IMG/VR virus record: IMGVR_UViG_3300025769_000012
Location: 1-55,732 of that record
Reading direction: 5' to 3' (one strand)
Length of the DNA stretch: 55,732 bases
Source: a virus
Positions 28,398 through 38,941 of the stretch are shown here, piece by piece. Both the position numbers and the translations under genes were made by a program. The notes under the pieces were generated by a model that saw nothing but the letters and a program-made list of their open reading frames with translations, had not been told where the DNA came from and did not search any database. Each line of letters starts with the position of its first letter. Positions within the stretch are counted from its first letter, which is position 1.

Positions 28398-30010
28398 TCC
28401 TCTTGAGGCTCTCCATACGCGGCGTATTGGCGATAAAACTCGATACCACGAGCCTCTTCTTCGGTCTGTGGCGCTTGCTGCATGATGTTTGGGATCATCT
28501 GACGTGTCTGAGCGGGCTGTTCCGCGGGCCGTGTGCCGCCAAATACGCTTCCTAACCCGGACATCAGGTATTCGCTTTGAACCGGCGTAGGTGGCGTATA
28601 TCCGGGCGTACCAAGCCCCTCTGGACGCATCCTCGGTTTAGGTGAAGGGTCTTCTCCTTCGACACGGGTGTAAAACGCATTCATATCCGGCAGGATTTCT
28701 CCTGTATCCACACCGTGGATCATTGCAACATAGTTACGGGTTTCCTCGAAAGGTGGAACACCACCGTATTTCTGCACATTACCGGGGCCCGCGTTATACG
28801 CAGCGAGGGCCAAGGGCACTGTTTGGAAGGTGTTGAGTTGCTGGCGAAGGTAACGTGCGCCACCACGGGCGTTTTGGATCGGATCGTTCGGGTCCACGCC
28901 TAGTTCACGCGCCGTTCCGGGCATGAGCTGCATCAGACCGATAGCACCCTCCTCACTAACGGGGCCTTGGCGACCTTTGTTCTCGGTGTACATGACGCGT
29001 AGGTATAGCTCTGGGTCGACGCCCTCTTCCATGGCGATGTCGATAGGGTCAAACCCGTAGTCGTTAATCACCTTTTGGCGCATTGCAGTCAGGTCTTCAT
29101 CGGTTATGGCGGTGACGGCTCCGCCTTGTGCATAATTTCTGAATAGACCGGCCACGCCGCCTTCCTCATAGTTTCTAACTGCGGGTTCTTGTGTTTTTTC
29201 TTGCCATTCCAAAAAGTCTGCGAGTAACCCCGCCATTGAAGAGGACCATGGAAGCTCTCCGGTCAAACCCACTAAATAGTCCCCGGCAGAGGCACCGTAG
29301 TTTCCTCGATCCCATTCTGTTCGAGCATCGTCATAATAATTGTCGGGGTTTACTGCAAAATTTCTTACAATGTCGTGGAAGGGAAGTGTTCCACTATCCA
29401 ACAGCTCTTGTTGCGTCATTTCAGCCACGGGGTTTCCGCCATCTTCAAAACCCATGGCAGTCGATCCGAAACCCGACATGCCTGCTAAACTTACTTCTGG
29501 CGTTGATCCAAAAGTATCTCGACCAACCGTGTAAAACTGGCCCGGTGAAGTCATGACCGCTTGTGCCGTAGCAGCGGCGTTACCGCGCCGTGTTGCCCGA
29601 GCTTGTGCGGATTCGACAAATTCGTCGACGTCTTTTCCGCTAAAACCGGGGTCTGCCGGAGCAACGGGTGCCGAACCGCCCTCAAAAACGGGTGCTGTTC
29701 CGACCCATTCGCCGGGCGACGCCACGGAATTTGCCCACTCTTCATACGGTGTCGTGCGGTCAGTCTCGTTCCACGCAGCAATTGCCTCGTTGTAGGCGTT
29801 TGCGTTGTTTCTCCAGTTCTCCAAGTCGGTGTTGTACTGATTAACCTTGGCGTTATGGGCATCTACCAAGGTTTGGTAAGAGCCCGCCTCTGTTTTGTAC
29901 TTGTCGAGAGCCGTGTTGTAGAGGTTGATCCGGTTATCATAGTCTTCCATGATGTCCCGGTCATACTGGTAGTAACGGGCTTCCGGGGTGGCGTATCTAA
30001 GAATGCTCAT
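28358..30010 (-). CDS. virion protein with lytic transglycosylase (SLT) domain
   Basis: The 550-residue product has an N-terminal coiled coil (residues 15-70), Gly/Ala-rich central parts with motifs GFEDGGNPV and YEEGGVAGL ... YAQGGAV, and an SLT domain at about residues 315-430: YTENKGRQGP with the catalytic Glu, EEGAIGLMQLMPGTARELG, and LALAAYNAGPGNVQKYGG. It would open peptidoglycan during DNA entry. It is the last gene of late block 2, following the three other large virion proteins. Its end overlaps the plus-strand helicase by 40 bases. Confidence 0.86.
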   Translation of the reverse strand: MSILRYATPEARYYQYDRDIMEDYDNRINLYNTALDKYKTEAGSYQTLVDAHNAKVNQYNTDLENWRNNANAYNEAIAAWNETDRTTPYEEWANSVASPGEWVGTAPVFEGGSAPVAPADPGFSGKDVDEFVESAQARATRRGNAAATAQAVMTSPGQFYTVGRDTFGSTPEVSLAGMSGFGSTAMGFEDGGNPVAEMTQQELLDSGTLPFHDIVRNFAVNPDNYYDDARTEWDRGNYGASAGDYLVGLTGELPWSSSMAGLLADFLEWQEKTQEPAVRNYEEGGVAGLFRNYAQGGAVTAITDEDLTAMRQKVINDYGFDPIDIAMEEGVDPELYLRVMYTENKGRQGPVSEEGAIGLMQLMPGTARELGVDPNDPIQNARGGARYLRQQLNTFQTVPLALAAYNAGPGNVQKYGGVPPFEETRNYVAMIHGVDTGEILPDMNAFYTRVEGEDPSPKPRMRPEGLGTPGYTPPTPVQSEYLMSGLGSVFGGTRPAEQPAQTRQMIPNIMQQAPQTEEEARGIEFYRQYAAYGEPQEDQRNQSLASSPST

Positions 30011-30011
30011 C

Positions 30012-33000
30012 TTAACCTCCCATCAAGCTGCCGATACCAAGAAGTTCACGGTCCTCTGGAAATAAAGCTGCAAACCTAGTCCGATCCACTGGTCCCGAAG
30101 ACTGGATAGGTGGCCGAGGAGGGGCCGCGGAAGCCTGTTGGACCGGACTAGATGCAGCTCCGCCGCCTTGCGTGGGAGATATGGCGGGCGGAACAAGAGA
30201 CCCTTGCTGGGTAGGCGCAGGTACAACTGGTGCAGGCGTCGGGACCGGAGCTGGAGCCGGAGCGGGCTGCTGCTCTTCTTCGATGCTTTGCAGGTAATTC
30301 TGGATTTCCAGAGCGTCTTGCTCATTCAAGTTCTGGACCGCGGGCGCTGTGCGGCGAATGCTGCTCATAATGCCGTTGTCGATCAAGCCTTGTACGAGAG
30401 CTTGGCCAATTCGCTGTTGCTCCTCTGGGCTTGAACCACGACGTAAGACCGTAGCCAAGAGCTGGGGGTCTTCCACAATCGTAGTAATGACGTCCATCCG
30501 CAGCGAAGCGGGTAGCTCTGAAAGGTATTGGTTTACAACACGCTGCGCGAACTGCGAACCGGCCTGACGAGCAATAAGGCTTTGCGTACTGCCGCTCATG
30601 GCCCGCTGACCCAAAGCACCCAACTCCGAACCGGAGATACGGGTAGCCAGCATAAAGAGCGGTCCAACCTGTTGTGCAAACTCTTCGATTTCGCCCGGTT
30701 TGGCGCGTGAAGAGAACGCTTGGATTTGTGCCATACGGCCAAGCAAGCGACGAGTGCGCGAAATGTCGCCCTCGCTCATAATGCCCCGCTCTTGCATCCA
30801 ATCTGCCAAAATTACGTCATTCGGAGAGTTCGGATGCGGTTCAAACATGGTGCGGTAAGCTGCTTCAATATCGAAGATCGGACCGTTTTCACCAGCGCGG
30901 TTGAACACGCTGTCCATAATTGATCGGCGGAAGCCGTTTACCAGCTCTTGCTTGCTGAACGTTTGACCGGCCATTGGTCCGGTCGTCACAGAAAATCCTT
31001 CGTCCCCCATTCCGTCGACATATGCCCAAAGGTCATTCAGGTCAGCAAACGGGCGCTCGTTTGTAAGCGAGATTGCACGAGAAACTTGCGTGGCAGGGTT
31101 CATTGTTTTATCAGGAAGCAGTTCATACAAGCTCAAAATGCCTCGACGGCGCTCTGCGGCAATCTCTGAAGTTTCCGTCGCAGTGTTTGTCAAAAGCTGC
31201 CGCGCCGTTCCAATGTTTTCGAGGTCTGACTTGAGCGCAGGCATCGAATCGAGCAACCGAGCGTTGTCTGGGCGACCCATCCAACGACGAAGTGCATCCA
31301 CGTTAAGCGTCCGGCTTTCTGGATCGAGGGCCGCGGCCCGTGCAGAGCGGAGCAGCATTTCAGAAGCGCCGCGAATGTCCGCATTTGCCGTAATCATTTC
31401 CGTTAGGTTCTGACGTAGGCCCGGAATAGCGTCAATATCGGCCTGATTGGCATCAAACCAAGAGTTAAATGCCTGACGGTCGATCATTCGGGTTTCTGGG
31501 TTAATAACGCCTGCGTCAGTAGCCGACTGCATCAAAGCTTGGCCCGCGGGAACGTCGCTTGCTTCCAGCAATGTGCTAAGAGACTGACCGAACTGGGTTT
31601 GACCAATCATGTCTAGTTGCTGGGCTCGCAGGTAACCCGCGTCGCCAGAGAACATGCGATTGGCTAGAACACCCACGGGGATCGAAGGAGCGCCGGTTCT
31701 GCGGGTGCCCAACACGTCACCCGCATACATGCGAGTGAAGACGTCATTGTATGCCCGGCTGTATGCACGGGCATTGTCGTATGCCGCATCCGCGCCTTCC
31801 GGGAAGGCGTCGAGGTCACGCAGCAAAGCATCTGCAAACTCGTAGGCAATACGAGCCTTGTCCGACCTACCGGCAGCGGATAGTTCACGCCCTGCATTCA
31901 ACGCGGTGTTTCGCATCGAAAACAGCTCTGATGCGCTAAGTGCGCCTTGCGGCGCAGGGGTGCCGTCCATGGCGGGTTGCTGCGTCTGTGCAATAAGAAG
32001 TTCAGCCTGACGATCCAGAGCATTGGCGTAGTCGCGAGTACGAGGAGTTGAGAAACGACCCCGCTGTGATCCAGCCTCTTGGCGAAGACGACGTACTGCG
32101 TCTTCTGTGGACATGCTGGCCAGCTCTTCAGATAACGCTTGGAACCGTTCGCTATATGTTGTGCCATCAATCTTCAGGAAAGCGGCATCAAAACGGCGTT
32201 GTTCTGGCAGAACAGGTGCGGCCCCGTCGCCATCCGAGCCAAAGCCGGGCAAGCCCAGTTCTTGGCCTTTGCGACGGACAAAATCGTCCATGTCGCGCAG
32301 TTCGGCAATACGCAGGATCGGGTTCCGCGCTTCAGGCATACTTTCGTCTGGCAAAAGGTCTTGCCAAGCACTGATGAAGTTAGGAGTGTCGGTTGGGTTA
32401 CCCGCCGCATCCCTAAATTCGGTAATTTCTATGTTTTGTGGAATTCTCCGCCACAAGCTACGTTCGAAACCGCGCATGGCACGTTGCTGTTCTCCGAGAA
32501 CACGGATCAACGCTTCCGCGCTATCCAAGTTGTCGACGTCCGCGCCCACCGCCCGCATGTTTTCTTGCAAACGGTTGGTTGCGGCCTGAATAGCACCTGT
32601 AATTTCGGCATCCCAAAGAGACGTTTGGACTTCTGCTAACTGGCCGAGCGCCTGACGGTCACCGTTGGCATACATGAACAGGATGCCGCGGCGTAAAGCA
32701 TCTACGGCTTTTTGCTGGTTTGAGCCTGTTCCTGTACCACCTTGTGCGCCGCGCTCCATTTGCAAACGCAGAAGCGTTGGGCTGCCGGTAAGTTCTGCGG
32801 CACTAAGCTGAATAGGCTGACCATCTTGGTCTACCAAGAAGCGAGAGAACTCTTCAGAGTTTAAAAGCTCTACAAGTGCCTGCGGGTCTTCTCCGTTGGC
32901 TTCAAGCTGGGTCAGCAAGTAATCCGCGGCATCCGCCATTTGTGCGTCGGACAGAGCGCCTGTCGCGTTAGCTGCGTTATCTGATTTGAAGCGACGTAAC

Positions 33001-34001
33001 AAACCTAAGACGCCGTCGTAAGCCAAGCTCAATGCTTGTGGAACACGCTTAACAACCGTGTCTCCCACCAAGCCGCCACCAATGCCGCCGACCATTTCTG
33101 CACTGAAACGAGCCCAAGCGTCGCCGGGGGCAACATTTTCAACACCATAAGCAAAAGCGCCTGTACCTACAACGGCACCAAGTTCTGTCAAACCAGTACG
33201 AATAGGAGTTTCGCGGGCCAAGGCCCCCGTGCGCTCCATGCTTGCCTCAACGCCACGAACCAGACGCGTGGACAGCGGTGCGCGAGCATCGGCTGCCAGA
33301 TTGTCCAACACGGCCCGTGCGCCAAGATTAACTTTGCCTGAAATAAGGAAAGGCATCGGCAAGAACGCGGCGGCACCCATGGTCGATTTACCCGCCTCAA
33401 ATGCAGCGGCAGTGCCGGGCACAAAGGTGGGTTCTGGACCAATCAGGGATTCTTGCGCGGTTCTGGTTGCCCAATCACCAAAAATTGCGCCACCAATACC
33501 GGTCAAAATAGGCACACCAACGCGAACTGCGGCAGTCCAAGGCGTTACCGGAGGAACGCCAGAAACAGAGAGGTTACCGGCTTGCATACCACCGTAAAAA
33601 CCACCGGCTGCGCCAGCGGCAGGGGCTGCCTCACGAGCAAAACCTTCCCAAAAACCGCCGCCTTCTTGGATCGGGCGGCCTTCTGCATCACGCGCAAACA
33701 AGGAAATAATTTGAGCGTCAGTTAATCCCCGACCTTGCTGCATACCTAAATCACGCAGAACACCGGCATCGCCGGCACGCAAAGCGTCATAACTCAGGTA
33801 ATTCGGACCGCGGTCTTGGATACGCGCATCACGAGATAACGTATTCGTGAGCATTTGGGCGAACCCGGGAACGGGATCGCCTTGTGTTCTTAGAACATCG
33901 ACGACTTCGTTGAATTCATCCTGTCCGAAGGTTGCTCGGGGAATGAACAAGCCTTCGGCAGGAGTAGTTGCTGTAGTGCCCGGAGTGTTTTCTTCAGCCA
34001 T
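30012..34001 (-). CDS. large internal virion protein, 1329 aa
   Basis: The longest gene of the genome. The protein is largely helical, Ala/Arg/Gln-rich, with a Gly/Ala-rich hydrophobic part near residues 90-160 (AAPAAGAAGGFYGGMQ, TGIGGAIFGDWATR) that could insert in membranes, then long charged helices, and a Pro-rich low-complexity tail followed by PVDRTRFAALFPEDRELLGI at the C-terminus. In short-tailed phages such giant proteins are ejected to form the channel through the cell wall. It starts just after the next gene's stop. Role inferred from size, place and composition. Confidence 0.72.
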   Translation of the reverse strand: MAEENTPGTTATTPAEGLFIPRATFGQDEFNEVVDVLRTQGDPVPGFAQMLTNTLSRDARIQDRGPNYLSYDALRAGDAGVLRDLGMQQGRGLTDAQIISLFARDAEGRPIQEGGGFWEGFAREAAPAAGAAGGFYGGMQAGNLSVSGVPPVTPWTAAVRVGVPILTGIGGAIFGDWATRTAQESLIGPEPTFVPGTAAAFEAGKSTMGAAAFLPMPFLISGKVNLGARAVLDNLAADARAPLSTRLVRGVEASMERTGALARETPIRTGLTELGAVVGTGAFAYGVENVAPGDAWARFSAEMVGGIGGGLVGDTVVKRVPQALSLAYDGVLGLLRRFKSDNAANATGALSDAQMADAADYLLTQLEANGEDPQALVELLNSEEFSRFLVDQDGQPIQLSAAELTGSPTLLRLQMERGAQGGTGTGSNQQKAVDALRRGILFMYANGDRQALGQLAEVQTSLWDAEITGAIQAATNRLQENMRAVGADVDNLDSAEALIRVLGEQQRAMRGFERSLWRRIPQNIEITEFRDAAGNPTDTPNFISAWQDLLPDESMPEARNPILRIAELRDMDDFVRRKGQELGLPGFGSDGDGAAPVLPEQRRFDAAFLKIDGTTYSERFQALSEELASMSTEDAVRRLRQEAGSQRGRFSTPRTRDYANALDRQAELLIAQTQQPAMDGTPAPQGALSASELFSMRNTALNAGRELSAAGRSDKARIAYEFADALLRDLDAFPEGADAAYDNARAYSRAYNDVFTRMYAGDVLGTRRTGAPSIPVGVLANRMFSGDAGYLRAQQLDMIGQTQFGQSLSTLLEASDVPAGQALMQSATDAGVINPETRMIDRQAFNSWFDANQADIDAIPGLRQNLTEMITANADIRGASEMLLRSARAAALDPESRTLNVDALRRWMGRPDNARLLDSMPALKSDLENIGTARQLLTNTATETSEIAAERRRGILSLYELLPDKTMNPATQVSRAISLTNERPFADLNDLWAYVDGMGDEGFSVTTGPMAGQTFSKQELVNGFRRSIMDSVFNRAGENGPIFDIEAAYRTMFEPHPNSPNDVILADWMQERGIMSEGDISRTRRLLGRMAQIQAFSSRAKPGEIEEFAQQVGPLFMLATRISGSELGALGQRAMSGSTQSLIARQAGSQFAQRVVNQYLSELPASLRMDVITTIVEDPQLLATVLRRGSSPEEQQRIGQALVQGLIDNGIMSSIRRTAPAVQNLNEQDALEIQNYLQSIEEEQQPAPAPAPVPTPAPVVPAPTQQGSLVPPAISPTQGGGAASSPVQQASAAPPRPPIQSSGPVDRTRFAALFPEDRELLGIGSLMGG

Positions 34002-34004
34002 TTA

Positions 34005-36728
34005 TTAATTCCCCTGTCCAGTAGCTTGGTTCATGATTTCCTGCGCTCTTTCCAAATCTGCGGCATTGGCAGTATTTGAGAGAGTTAGGATTGGGCCAAG
34101 CAGACCTTCCAAGCGTTCGATTTCAAACAGTTTCTGGCTAAGAGTGCTATTAAGCGCACTGTCGATAGGCGTACCGCTTGCACGAAGCGTAAGAATGCGG
34201 GCTTTCTCGGTGCGCAGCTCTTCCGCCAAACGAGTAAGTTTGCGAGCTTCCGAAACAGGGTTGCGGAAGAACGAGCGTTCGTCTGGGAACAACTGAGCCG
34301 TGGTTTCCAGATCGGCGACCGCAAAGCGAGGCGATGCAGACAGCGCCGAACGACCAAATACGCGAACCATTTCGATGTACTGACGTGCATCCTGCGTATC
34401 GCGGAACATTTCCCCAAAATACTCTGGAGCAATCGTACCACCAAGCAGTCCGTCGACACCGGCATAAACCTTGGACCAGAAACCAGTACCCAACCGAGCC
34501 TGACGCAGCGCGTCACGGACGTTGTTTCGTGTTTCTTGGTTCAATGGATTGCCTTCGGCATCTGTCATTCCGCCGATAAGGTCATTTTCCATGGCATCCA
34601 AGGCTTCTTGCGCACCCGCGCTGACGCGAGCGTTGCGGTTAACCTCGTAAGCAATGGTGTTAGACACTTCAAAGCCATTTGACGGAACAGTGCGTTGTAC
34701 GCCATTTGCGTCCGTAAATGTGCGGCCACCGTCGTAGCTGGTGTAAACGCCACTTTCGAAGCCTTCGCCCGCTGGGACGTAGAAGCCACGAGGCGACACG
34801 TCTTCTGTACCAAGACGGAACATCGTTGCGGAACCCGGAGTTGCAGAGTTAAGGCGGTTAACATCCGCCACAACAGCCTGACCTTCCGGAGTTTTGATGT
34901 CCACAACACGCTGTTGAGGTTGACCGTCTGTACCCGGCATCGTAACGCGGAAGTAAGACGGTGTAACCGAGACGTCGCGGTCCAGAATATCCATGCTCTC
35001 GCCGGTACGCTCGTTGATACGAACGATTGTGACGCTGCCATCTTCGCCTTGAAGCGTTTCGAAGCGGTAGTCGGGATCGATACCAAGCAGAACCTGACGA
35101 TCTTCCAACTGCAAGCCTTCGAAGGCGTTGCGGTCCATACCAAACTTGCCGAAGTAATCGCGGTCCGTGAGGACAGGAAGACCCTGCAAGTATTGCTTCT
35201 GCGTTTCATCCAGACCGTTAAACTGCTCTTGCGTCATGCCAAAGCGGTTGAAGTAATCGCGGTCGCTGACTGGAGCGGTGTATGCCGTATAAGCATCCGC
35301 ACCATACTGAGAAGCAATTCCGTTAAGTTCGTTTGAACTCAAGTTTGGTGACGATCCTGCCGGATAAGTTCTGTTACCCAGAGTAACATCCATGTTCAGT
35401 GTTACCTGAGTGCGGTCTTGCGCACGAGACAGCAAGCTTTCTGGGCTGTACGTGCCCATGCGAACCGCGCCGCTATTCACCAAAGAGCTATAAAGAGCTG
35501 TTCCGGGGATCGCGGCCAACTGACTGCCGTCCGTCATCATGAAGTTTTCAGCACTTTGTGGGGTGCCCGAGGTCTTCGGCATGGCGCGAACGGTAACGTT
35601 TTCCATACCGTACTGTGCATAAAGCCCTTCTAACTGACCACGGGTCAAGGGCCGTTCACCGAGGTTTCTGGTAACGGGCTGGCCGTTTTCGTCCGTTTCG
35701 GTAACCGCTACGGAGTAAACATCACCAATGTCTTTATCTTGAGCGGCCAACGCTGCCGAGCGTTCTGCGCCATACAGGCTTTGTGCGCCTTGCAATGCCG
35801 CTAAGTCAAGCTGACGCTGTTCAGCTTTTTGGCCTTGTTTAAATTTGCCGAACTCACCAGCCCGCGCACCGATGTTGCCAAGAACCGGCGTAAATGCCTC
35901 CGCAAAGCGCGACACAGGGCTGACATTCCGCTCGCCCGGGGTGGCAAGCATCAGGCCGCCTTGCGCGATGTCAAAAAGCATCTGCGCTTGGGTAAGATTA
36001 CGCTGCTCTTCGAGGTCCACTGCGCGTTGCGCCGGATCGAAAAGCTGGCCGTAGAGGGCCCGCTGTTCGTTGAAGAGTTCTTGCTGACGGGCGTTAGGCA
36101 TGGAGACGCCGCCATCAGCCATGTACTGGACCGCGCCTCCTTGGTTAAAATTTACAGGAGCTGGGCCTCCTTGACCCGGCATTGGCGCTTCTTCCGCCAT
36201 GCTTACCGTCGACATAATGCCGCCAGCCATATCACCTTGTATTGGAGTATCCATTGCTTCGGGAGCCATGCTTCCGATGCCCTGATCTACCAATGCAACC
36301 TGCATAATCGGCTGAACCAGCGTCAGAACCGAGTCCGGCGTCTGTGCCGCATCTGCGTCACCAACTACTCCGGCCAGCTCCATGCGCCGATCTTGGAGAG
36401 GTGCCTGATCGCCGCGGATCGTGTTGATAATTTGCTCGTAATCTTCAGTTTCGGCTGCCGCGTCCAAGTTCCCGAAAGAACCGGCGGCTTGCTGAAGCAT
36501 TGATTCGAGGACCGCGGGGTCAATGCCTTGCTGCATGGCACCCATGGCGGCCTGATCCATTGGCATGTCCTGCGGGACAGGAAGAGCTGCTGCGGAAGGT
36601 GCCGGGGGCATTCCCATTCCACCTTGTGGAGCCGGAGGTGCCATCATCGGATCGCCTCCTGCCTGCATACGACGTACCTGTCCGCCATTGGCAAACATCT
36701 GTCGATCCATTACGCCTCTATTCATCAT
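34005..36728 (-). CDS. large virion protein with repeated GG motifs, 907 aa
   Basis: The N-terminus has tandem motifs (MFANGGQVRRMQAGGDPMMA) and a second pair (FNQGGAVQYMADGGVSMP) near residue 205, with a Met/Pro/Gly-rich and acidic stretch between. The rest is an extended, mixed alpha/beta protein with repeats DRDYFNRFGMTQEQFNGLDE and DRDYFGKFGMDRNAFEGLQ (about residues 480-540). A structural or ejection role is likely given neighbours on both sides. It overlaps the Gln-rich protein gene by 4 bases. Confidence 0.72.
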   Translation of the reverse strand: MMNRGVMDRQMFANGGQVRRMQAGGDPMMAPPAPQGGMGMPPAPSAAALPVPQDMPMDQAAMGAMQQGIDPAVLESMLQQAAGSFGNLDAAAETEDYEQIINTIRGDQAPLQDRRMELAGVVGDADAAQTPDSVLTLVQPIMQVALVDQGIGSMAPEAMDTPIQGDMAGGIMSTVSMAEEAPMPGQGGPAPVNFNQGGAVQYMADGGVSMPNARQQELFNEQRALYGQLFDPAQRAVDLEEQRNLTQAQMLFDIAQGGLMLATPGERNVSPVSRFAEAFTPVLGNIGARAGEFGKFKQGQKAEQRQLDLAALQGAQSLYGAERSAALAAQDKDIGDVYSVAVTETDENGQPVTRNLGERPLTRGQLEGLYAQYGMENVTVRAMPKTSGTPQSAENFMMTDGSQLAAIPGTALYSSLVNSGAVRMGTYSPESLLSRAQDRTQVTLNMDVTLGNRTYPAGSSPNLSSNELNGIASQYGADAYTAYTAPVSDRDYFNRFGMTQEQFNGLDETQKQYLQGLPVLTDRDYFGKFGMDRNAFEGLQLEDRQVLLGIDPDYRFETLQGEDGSVTIVRINERTGESMDILDRDVSVTPSYFRVTMPGTDGQPQQRVVDIKTPEGQAVVADVNRLNSATPGSATMFRLGTEDVSPRGFYVPAGEGFESGVYTSYDGGRTFTDANGVQRTVPSNGFEVSNTIAYEVNRNARVSAGAQEALDAMENDLIGGMTDAEGNPLNQETRNNVRDALRQARLGTGFWSKVYAGVDGLLGGTIAPEYFGEMFRDTQDARQYIEMVRVFGRSALSASPRFAVADLETTAQLFPDERSFFRNPVSEARKLTRLAEELRTEKARILTLRASGTPIDSALNSTLSQKLFEIERLEGLLGPILTLSNTANAADLERAQEIMNQATGQGN

Positions 36729-38941
36729 CCAAATAACCCCGCTTTAGCTGCGCCGCCTGCGGCTGACAGACCGGCTATCCCCAGACCCAAAATTTGCTGG
36801 GCGGGGGATACTGTTGGTGCAGTGGTGCCAGTAATACTTTGCTGAGACGACGGAGCGCCTTTGTAAATATCTGACAAGAACGCCACACGTTGATAAGGCT
36901 CGTACATTTGTTGCAATTGCGTCTGGCGCTGTGCTTCCAGAGTTGCTTGCTGTTGAGCCTGTTGCTGTTTGCCAAGGTCGAACAAGAAGCCCTGCTCCCG
37001 CTGACCCATTTGCTGTTGTAGTTCGCCAAGAGAAGCCTGACGTAGACCCAGAGTACCAAGAGCTTCGCCTTGTGCAAGACCGAGCTGGCCGTACTGGGTT
37101 CCAAGACCACCGAGGCCTTCGCCAAGGCGGCCCAAAAGTTCTTGGCCTTGAATTCCAAGAGCGCCAGCCGCTTGAGAGCCTTGTACACCAAGACCCGCCT
37201 GCGCCTGACCGAGTTGACCGGCTTGAAGACCAAGCTGACCTGCAAGCTGTTCTGCACTGATGCCCATCTGACCGGCTTGCGCAGCGATATTGGCTTGCGC
37301 TTGCTGACCCTGAAGGCCCAAAGCTCCGGCTTGACTGGATAGCTGACCTGCAAGCTGGGCTGCATTCATACCAGTGGTTGCTGCCAACTGTTGAATATTC
37401 ATGCCTGTTGAGGCCAAGGCTTGTGCGTTTGCCGCAGCCATCTGCTCGCCAGACAATCCAAGTTGACCGGCGACCTGTGCGGCTTGAATACCTTGCTGAC
37501 CGATTTGACCCGCACCAGCTTGCGCCAATTGTTCTGCGGACATACCCAATTGGGCTCCGGACAGGCCAAGCTGGCCCGACGCTTGCTGTGCAGACAAGCC
37601 AAGCTGCCCGCCTTGTAGCGCCTGTTGGGCGGCAAGTTGTTCTGCTGTTAGACCCAAAGAACCCGCAGCTTGCGCCGCTTGCGTTCCAGCTTGCGCACCT
37701 TGCGCACCCAGAGCCCCGGTAAGTTGTGCAGCCTGTTGGCTCCGACCTTGCTGGGCCTCATAAGCTTGTTGAGCGCGTTGCGCGGCGCTTTCAAAGCCCG
37801 CCTGACGCATCTGAGCGGCAGTCCGACCTTGTTGTTCCAGTACGTTGCGGCCTAATTCGGCTTCTGCGACGGCTTGGCGTGATCCGCCGAATGCGCCTGC
37901 ACCAACTGCTTGCGCACCAAGTTGCTGTTGCTGAATTTGACCCGCACGAGCGACGTCTGCAAGTGCTTGCTGTACCGCAGCGTCTTCGTAACCGCTCATA
38001 AACGGGCTAATTTGGCTCGGATCAAAGGCTCCAGTGGTGCCTGCCAGACCGGCAATTCCGCTAATTGCGGAACCCGTCCCTAATGCGCCAGCTTGTTGTA
38101 GAGCCGTCGCTGCGTCGGCAGTAATACCGCGAGCGCCGGTTACAGCTTGTTGGCTTCCTGCCAAAGCATCTTGATATGCACCAATTCCGCCCACCCCCGC
38201 GGTTTGAGCGGCTTGTTGACCAGCAAGCGCCTGAAGGCGCGCTTGGTCCGTAGCTTGAAGAGTGTTTTGTTGTGCAAGTTGTTGCGCAGTTAACGCGCCT
38301 TGACCCATTGCACCGTAAGTTCGAGCGCCTGCGGTGGCCGTTTCAAGCTGGCCCTCCAGAGCCTGCCCAACACCGCGTCCACCAGTAGCTGCGCCCGCCG
38401 CAACGTTTGCAGCGTCTGATGCGGCTCCTTCCATCCCCATTCGTGCCGCACCAATACCCGCGGGAATAGCGTCATAGGCCGCTAACTGGTCGGCCATCGA
38501 CTGACTTGCGATGGTCCGTGCGCCTTGGGCCGCGGTCCCCATAGCGCCAGTCGCGGTTTCTACCGCACCGGCACCATAATCTATGGCACCGCCAATACCG
38601 GTTTGAGCCGCTTGAACTTGACCCGGAATATTTGCTGCGCCAGTGCGCATAAGACCGGCAGCTTCCGTTTGAAACGGGACGGCGTCCGCCATTACACCGC
38701 CAAGAGCGGTTTGTGCGTCGCCAAGCGTGTAGCCTGCTTCTGTCAGATACGGCTGATAACCGCCAATACCCTGTGCTGCGAGTTCCGTGGCGCTAACTTG
38801 GAGGGCCGACATGTCCGCCACAAGCTGCGGCGGAATTGTGATGCCTTGGTCTGCGAGTGCTTTTGCGGATTGTAGAAGCCCAATTTTATAGGCTTCAATA
38901 TCCGGGGCTTCGCGGACTATCTGTTCTGTTACTTCAGCCAT
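36725..38941 (-). CDS. Gln/Ala/Gly-rich repeat virion protein, 738 aa
   Basis: Residues about 100-640 form a long low-complexity helix-prone array of about 11-residue units such as AAQVAGQLGLSGEQMA and AGQMGISAEQLAGQ, with hydrophobic residues in regular spacing. Such units form extended coiled or amphipathic structures, as in pilot or tape-like proteins. The last part is less regular (QREQGFLFDLGKQQQAQQ). It touches its neighbours by overlaps. I infer an internal virion or DNA-entry protein; there is no enzyme motif. Confidence 0.72.
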   Translation of the reverse strand: MAEVTEQIVREAPDIEAYKIGLLQSAKALADQGITIPPQLVADMSALQVSATELAAQGIGGYQPYLTEAGYTLGDAQTALGGVMADAVPFQTEAAGLMRTGAANIPGQVQAAQTGIGGAIDYGAGAVETATGAMGTAAQGARTIASQSMADQLAAYDAIPAGIGAARMGMEGAASDAANVAAGAATGGRGVGQALEGQLETATAGARTYGAMGQGALTAQQLAQQNTLQATDQARLQALAGQQAAQTAGVGGIGAYQDALAGSQQAVTGARGITADAATALQQAGALGTGSAISGIAGLAGTTGAFDPSQISPFMSGYEDAAVQQALADVARAGQIQQQQLGAQAVGAGAFGGSRQAVAEAELGRNVLEQQGRTAAQMRQAGFESAAQRAQQAYEAQQGRSQQAAQLTGALGAQGAQAGTQAAQAAGSLGLTAEQLAAQQALQGGQLGLSAQQASGQLGLSGAQLGMSAEQLAQAGAGQIGQQGIQAAQVAGQLGLSGEQMAAANAQALASTGMNIQQLAATTGMNAAQLAGQLSSQAGALGLQGQQAQANIAAQAGQMGISAEQLAGQLGLQAGQLGQAQAGLGVQGSQAAGALGIQGQELLGRLGEGLGGLGTQYGQLGLAQGEALGTLGLRQASLGELQQQMGQREQGFLFDLGKQQQAQQQATLEAQRQTQLQQMYEPYQRVAFLSDIYKGAPSSQQSITGTTAPTVSPAQQILGLGIAGLSAAGGAAKAGLFG

